A DNA stretch of 16,724 nt from a bacterium (GTDB taxonomy: Bacteria; Zhuqueibacterota; Zhuqueibacteria; Residuimicrobiales; Residuimicrobiaceae), in contig JAAYTV010000291.1 of NCBI GenBank assembly GCA_012523655.1, positions 1 through 16,724 on the forward strand. Reading direction: 5' to 3'. This document shows positions 13,616 through 16,724 of the stretch, piece by piece. Under the pieces are notes generated by a model. That model was not told where the DNA came from. It saw only the letters and a program-made list of their open reading frames with translations, and searched no databases. The translations under genes and the position numbers were made by a program. How positions within the stretch are numbered: position 1 is the stretch's first letter; every line of letters starts with the position of its first letter.

Positions 13616-15937
13616 ATGGGATATCAAAAAAAAGACCGCAAACCAGAATCGCGGTGGATTTTTTATCTTTTATTTATTTTTAACATCTGTTCCGTTTCAG
13701 CCGGCGTCTTTACGGTGACCACCACCAACAGCCTCGGCAACGGTTCGTTCATGTGGGCCGTTCAAGAAGCGCAATCGCACACGGGACCGGACACCATTCT
13801 GTTCGCGCTCCAGCCGGACGATTCACGGTATGACGGAGGCATCTGGACGATTTTCCTCCCCTCCGCCCTGCCCCCATTGACCGACGACGCCACCTTTATC
13901 GACGGCTTTTCCCAGTCGCCGGATTCGCTGCTGCACACCATCGACGTGCGCGGCGATAGTGCGCTGATAACGGCTGAAGGGTGGAGAATCAACTCCAGCT
14001 ATAACGTCATCCGCGGGCTGGCTTTTGGCGGCTTTCCAAAAACGTTTCTGGTCATCAGTGGCAGCGCCAGCCACGACAATGTGATCGCCGGCTGCCATAT
14101 CGGCTGCAGCGCAGATGGACGAACCCGGCTGGCTAACCGGCTGAACGGCATCGAATGTGTGGGCGGCAGCCACCACAACCTCATCGGCAGCGTACATGCT
14201 GCATTGCGCAACGTCATCTCCGGCAACGGTAACCGCGGCATCTACGTGGAGAAAAGCCACAGCAACCTGATCATCGGCAATTATATCGGCACCGACGCCA
14301 CCGGCCTGGCGGCACTGCCCAACGGCGAAAAACCGAAACAGCAGGGCAGCGCCGGCATCTATCTCGGCATCCTCGCAAAGAACAACCACATCGGCAATGC
14401 CACCACAATGGGACGCAACGTCATCTCCGGCAACTACAATACCGGCTTACGCATCGAGTACTCCGGAGCAGACGGCAACGTGGTTCAAGGCAACTATTTC
14501 GGCGTCGGCTGCGACGGCCGCACCTGCATCCCCAACGGCCAGGCAGGACTGGCGATCGGCCGCGGCGCCCGCTTCAACCTCATCGGCGGAGACTCGACCG
14601 CCTGCGCCAACGTCATCTCCGGCAACTTTTCCAGCGGCGTGCAATTTGCCAGAGCATCGTCGCAAAACATTTTTAAAGGAAATTACATCGGCACCGACGC
14701 TTCTCTCACTCAAATTGTCCCCAATGCCCATAATGGTTTGTATTTCTACGGTACGCATGAAGAAGGCTATCCCCAGGACAACCTGATCGGGCCTGGAAAT
14801 ATCATTTGCGGCAACGGCATCGAACCCCCCTTCGACTGGGCGGGTATATCGGTCGATAACAATGGGACAGCCGGCAATCAGTTTTTCGGCAATTTTATCG
14901 GCCAAGATCCGTCCGGCCGCCTACAGGCCGGACAGCCCTACGGCATTCTGGTGCAGCACGGCAGTCACCATAATGTGTTCGGCCCCGGCAACGTGATCGC
15001 TCACTCTCGCTACGACGGCGTTCTGGTCCAGCATGACAGCACACGGGGCAACCGCTTCACTCAGAATCTGTATCTGTTTAATCAGGGAAAGGCCATCAAC
15101 CGAAGCAATGGCCAGCAGGGTCCGGCGGCGCCGGAGCTGACGCTGATGCAAAGAGGCGTGATCACCGGTCAAGTGGCCGGCGGAACCATGGTGGAGATCT
15201 ATAGCGACAGCAGCGGCCAAAGACTGACCTATTCGACCACCGTTACCCCCGACCCAGACGGCCGGTTTACCTGGTCCGGCTCGCTGCCCGAGGGCTGGCT
15301 CTTAAATGCCCTGTGCATGGATGCAGAGGGCAACACCTCCGAGTTCTCGACCGGTCTGAGCACCGGCGTCGAAACGACGGGATTGGTCGCTGAACTGCTC
15401 AATGGTCTCTGCGTACGGCTGACCTGGAAGGATGACGGGAAAGGCAAGTTACGCGGATATTGGGTTCAGCGCAAGGGCGCGGGCTTCTATGAAGAGCGCG
15501 GCTTTGTCGCCCCAGACAATACTTTAGCATCGATGCCCTGTTACAGCTTTCAGGATACACTGCCTGCGCCAGGCGATTATTGCTACCGGCTGAAAAAAAT
15601 GGATGCAGACGGCCGCATCTCTTTTTCCCAGGAGACGATGGTCCAGGCACAGCAGCCAGCGGCGTTTGTGCTGCATCCCCTCTATCCCAATCCCTTTAAC
15701 GCCACGACGCGGCTGCGTTTCGATCTTGCCGAAACAGCGACCGTTTCTGTTCACATCTTGAGCCTACGCGGCGAATGCGTGCGCCGCATTCTTCTTGGCC
15801 GCCTTGGCAACGGTTCACACCACATCGACTGGGACGGCCGTAACGACGGGGGGGCGAGCGTGAGCAGCGGCGTCTATTTTGTCCGGATTCGCATGAACGA
15901 AATCACAGCCGGACAAAAAGTCCTGTTACTGCGCTGA
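13616..15937 (+). CDS. Secreted right-handed beta-helix protein with FlgD/T9SS-like C-terminal domain
   Basis: A 773-aa exported protein with a charged N-terminus and a signal peptide ending near SVSA (residues 26-29). From about 33 to 500 it consists of beta-helix coils built around recurring NVISGN, NLIGG and NYIGTDATG motifs with interspersed PNG turns; NVISGN recurs at 199-204 and in two later coils. A beta-sandwich segment follows (about 502-580, ending GNTSEFS), then a fibronectin-III-like segment (about 583-680). A C-terminal FlgD-Ig/type-A-sorting-like tail spans about 685-773, with YPNPFN at 690-695 and DWDGRNDGG and SGVYFVRI near the end. Such tails are common in FCB-group bacteria and can direct type 9 secretion, which is not shown here. 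Parallel beta-helices often bind or cleave polysaccharide, but no catalytic signature is seen. AAGG precedes the ATG. Confidence 0.85.
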   Translation: MGYQKKDRKPESRWIFYLLFIFNICSVSAGVFTVTTTNSLGNGSFMWAVQEAQSHTGPDTILFALQPDDSRYDGGIWTIFLPSALPPLTDDATFIDGFSQSPDSLLHTIDVRGDSALITAEGWRINSSYNVIRGLAFGGFPKTFLVISGSASHDNVIAGCHIGCSADGRTRLANRLNGIECVGGSHHNLIGSVHAALRNVISGNGNRGIYVEKSHSNLIIGNYIGTDATGLAALPNGEKPKQQGSAGIYLGILAKNNHIGNATTMGRNVISGNYNTGLRIEYSGADGNVVQGNYFGVGCDGRTCIPNGQAGLAIGRGARFNLIGGDSTACANVISGNFSSGVQFARASSQNIFKGNYIGTDASLTQIVPNAHNGLYFYGTHEEGYPQDNLIGPGNIICGNGIEPPFDWAGISVDNNGTAGNQFFGNFIGQDPSGRLQAGQPYGILVQHGSHHNVFGPGNVIAHSRYDGVLVQHDSTRGNRFTQNLYLFNQGKAINRSNGQQGPAAPELTLMQRGVITGQVAGGTMVEIYSDSSGQRLTYSTTVTPDPDGRFTWSGSLPEGWLLNALCMDAEGNTSEFSTGLSTGVETTGLVAELLNGLCVRLTWKDDGKGKLRGYWVQRKGAGFYEERGFVAPDNTLASMPCYSFQDTLPAPGDYCYRLKKMDADGRISFSQETMVQAQQPAAFVLHPLYPNPFNATTRLRFDLAETATVSVHILSLRGECVRRILLGRLGNGSHHIDWDGRNDGGASVSSGVYFVRIRMNEITAGQKVLLLR
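14210..14626 (+). repeat. Three perfect 18-bp repeats inside the beta-helix gene
   Basis: AACGTCATCTCCGGCAAC, encoding NVISGN, occurs identically at 14210-14227, 14417-14434 and 14609-14626, with spacings of 207 and 192 bp (69 and 64 codons). Identity at the DNA level, beyond the protein motif, suggests recent duplication or gene conversion of coils, or codon constraint. The repeats mark successive helical units. Confidence 0.8.
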
Positions 15938-15967
15938 CCGCCGCTGCTTGGGATCACAACAGCGGTC
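15936..15967. terminator. Weak hairpin between convergent genes
   Basis: CCGCTG (15941-15946) pairs with CAGCGG (15960-15965) around a 13-nt loop, and outer GAC/GTC could extend it with a bulge. It lies right after the beta-helix stop and before the end of the convergent minus-strand gene. No T-tract follows on either strand, so the terminator call is weak. Confidence 0.25.
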
Positions 15968-16000
15968 TCCTTCGGAACTAGGGTTTGTTGCCAGATGAAC

Positions 16001-16270
16001 TCAGGGCGTCCAGTTTGGGGATATTGAACTTTTTACCAGCCTGTTCATCGCCTTGAGATCGATGGCGCCGACAATGTTGATAAAAGCCGCTTCCTTCTCA
16101 TCCAGGGAAAGCAGGGGATTGGCTATCTCCACTTCGGTGATCAGGTCTTTGTCCTTGTGCATGAATTGGTTGAGATCGACATAGCCGGGCGGCCGGGTGA
16201 CGTGTTCGTCTTGCATGGCGCCGAAGGCCCAGGTCGACCGCAGAATAAAAAAAACCAGCGATTGTTTCAT
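16001..16270 (-). CDS. Short exported protein resembling a truncated DUF4252 protein
   Basis: A reading frame of 89 codons from ATG 16270. The N-terminus looks like a signal peptide (a hydrophobic stretch ending AFGA), followed by RPPGYVDLNQF, the EVEIANPLL strand and a helix ending in KAMNRLV. The PGYVD and xVEI..PLL pattern resembles the beginning of DUF4252 proteins, but those usually run about 150-200 residues and this one stops early. In the -1/+1 frame near the end, a sensible-looking tail (EQAGKKFNIPKL, ending at a TAG near 15980) suggests a possible frameshift. No good ribosome site is present. The open frame continues upstream as a GTG at 16348 with another membrane segment. It may be a decayed gene; DUF4252 membership is a low-confidence reading. 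Confidence 0.4.
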   Translation of the reverse strand: MKQSLVFFILRSTWAFGAMQDEHVTRPPGYVDLNQFMHKDKDLITEVEIANPLLSLDEKEAAFINIVGAIDLKAMNRLVKSSISPNWTP

Positions 16271-16542
16271 TTCATTCGCCCAGTAAACAGGCGGCGCCTG
16301 CCGTGTTGTAAATCGGAACAGAATCAGGCTTACCAGAAGGACAGCCACAACGGCCGTGGCCCATGCACGAACTGTCCCGCGGTGAAAGTTACAGGCGGAA
16401 CTCCCGGGCCGCCCGCTGGGTTAAAAATCCTGGCGCGTTCAGAACCCGGCGGCTGCTCCTTGGCAGGAGGATTTTTCCCTTGTGATTCATGAAAAAATCT
16501 GATAAATTTAATTTTCACTTAATATAAAGCGCATTTGTTCGT
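16271..16542. other. Mostly non-coding stretch with a possible gene remnant
   Basis: No complete gene is seen. In the minus frame, open from 16420 down to the next gene, there is a single membrane-segment-like stretch (RAWATAVVAVLLVSLILF, about 16295-16375) without a ribosome site or a preceding ATG. This could be the tail of a lost anti-sigma-type membrane protein, since DUF4252 genes often follow ECF sigma and anti-sigma genes. On the plus strand, TATAAA at 16523-16528 may be the -10 box of the lipoprotein gene, with no convincing -35 box. Confidence 0.3.
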
Positions 16543-16724
16543 ATGAGAAAAATCTTTCTTCTGGCGCTGACGCTGCTGCTTAGCTGCAGCAGCGGCCCTA
16601 AACTCTCCAGGTCCAAACCGATGCCGCGTTCTTATAATCATGAGGCCATGCGTCACATGATCAACGGCGCCATCGAGGATCTGCTGGGCCAGCCCAAGAA
16701 CGCACTGGTGGCCTATCACCAGGC
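16543..16724 (+). CDS. TPR lipoprotein, N-terminal part (runs off window)
   Basis: The first 60 codons are visible. The protein begins MRKIFLLALTLLLSCSS, a lipoprotein signal with lipobox LLSC and Cys15 as the likely lipidated residue. A polar linker follows, then the start of a tetratricopeptide-type repeat: HMINGAIEDLLGQPKNALVAYHQ has the small-residue, Gly and Ala-Leu spacing of a TPR helix pair. Such outer-membrane or periplasmic lipoproteins act as protein-interaction scaffolds. It points away from the convergent gene pair and is not obviously tied to the pilus operon, although Tad systems do use a TPR lipoprotein, TadD, that is missing from the operon. No strong Shine-Dalgarno is visible. 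Confidence 0.75.
   Translation, partial: MRKIFLLALTLLLSCSSGPKLSRSKPMPRSYNHEAMRHMINGAIEDLLGQPKNALVAYHQ

Noticed and set aside
13823..14389. Minus-strand open frame of 188 codons inside the beta-helix gene
   Set aside because: Low-complexity Ala/Val/Asp translation opposite a gene with repeated beta-helix motifs and a signal peptide; no independent support.
1..16724. Search for tRNA, rRNA, CRISPR arrays, insertion sequences and phage genes
   Set aside because: No cloverleaf-like sequence, regularly spaced direct repeats, transposase motifs or terminal inverted repeats were seen by eye. A computational scan was not possible here.

Overview
The window is bacterial and about half G+C. It is dominated by one long minus-strand operon for a Tad (Flp, type IVc) pilus, running from about 10.27 kb down to about 0.18 kb. 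Two features suggest an uncultivated or poorly studied lineage of the FCB superphylum, such as Calditrichota, KSB1 or Zixibacteria. The large secreted protein at 13616-15937 ends in a FlgD/type-9-secretion-like 'YPNPFN' tail, which is typical of those groups. Genes also use clear Shine-Dalgarno sequences, which argues against classical Bacteroidota. The taxonomic call is inference from style only.

Layout. Positions 1-181 hold no gene. The minus-strand operon, in transcription order, is: flp major pilin (10096-10266, 56 aa), tadV/cpaA prepilin peptidase, tadE minor pilin-like protein, cpaB/rcpC, cpaC/rcpA secretin, a TadG-like protein, tadZ/cpaE, tadA/cpaF ATPase, tadB and tadC. Two extra genes follow: a small membrane-anchored protein and a DUF192 domain fused to an isoprenylcysteine-methyltransferase-like (ICMT) membrane domain. 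Junctions are tight (4-nt, 1-nt and 4-nt overlaps, other gaps mostly under 70 nt). Hairpins sit after flp and after the tadG-like gene. Upstream of flp is a PpiC/SurA-type peptidyl-prolyl isomerase lipoprotein gene (10540-11550). Between them is a 273-nt regulatory region with nested palindromes, a 10-bp direct repeat spaced 22 bp apart, and a degenerate sigma-54-like element.

Divergently, on the plus strand, a GT39/PMT-type membrane glycosyltransferase (11726-13588) lies behind a well-formed sigma-54 -24/-12 element. It is followed 27 nt later by a 773-aa secreted beta-helix protein with a C-terminal sorting-type domain. The right end holds a short, apparently truncated exported protein resembling the start of DUF4252 (minus strand). 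Last is the beginning of a TPR lipoprotein (plus strand) that runs off the window.

How the genes fit together. TadV would cleave Flp and TadE at Gly|Gln. TadA powers the TadB/TadC inner-membrane platform, TadZ would position it, and RcpA/CpaB form the outer-membrane channel. TadV has only the protease domain, so the methyltransferase-like membrane protein closing the operon is the most intriguing part. The glycosyltransferase and beta-helix pair look like a cell-surface or exported-matrix unit that may share sigma-54 control with the pilus.
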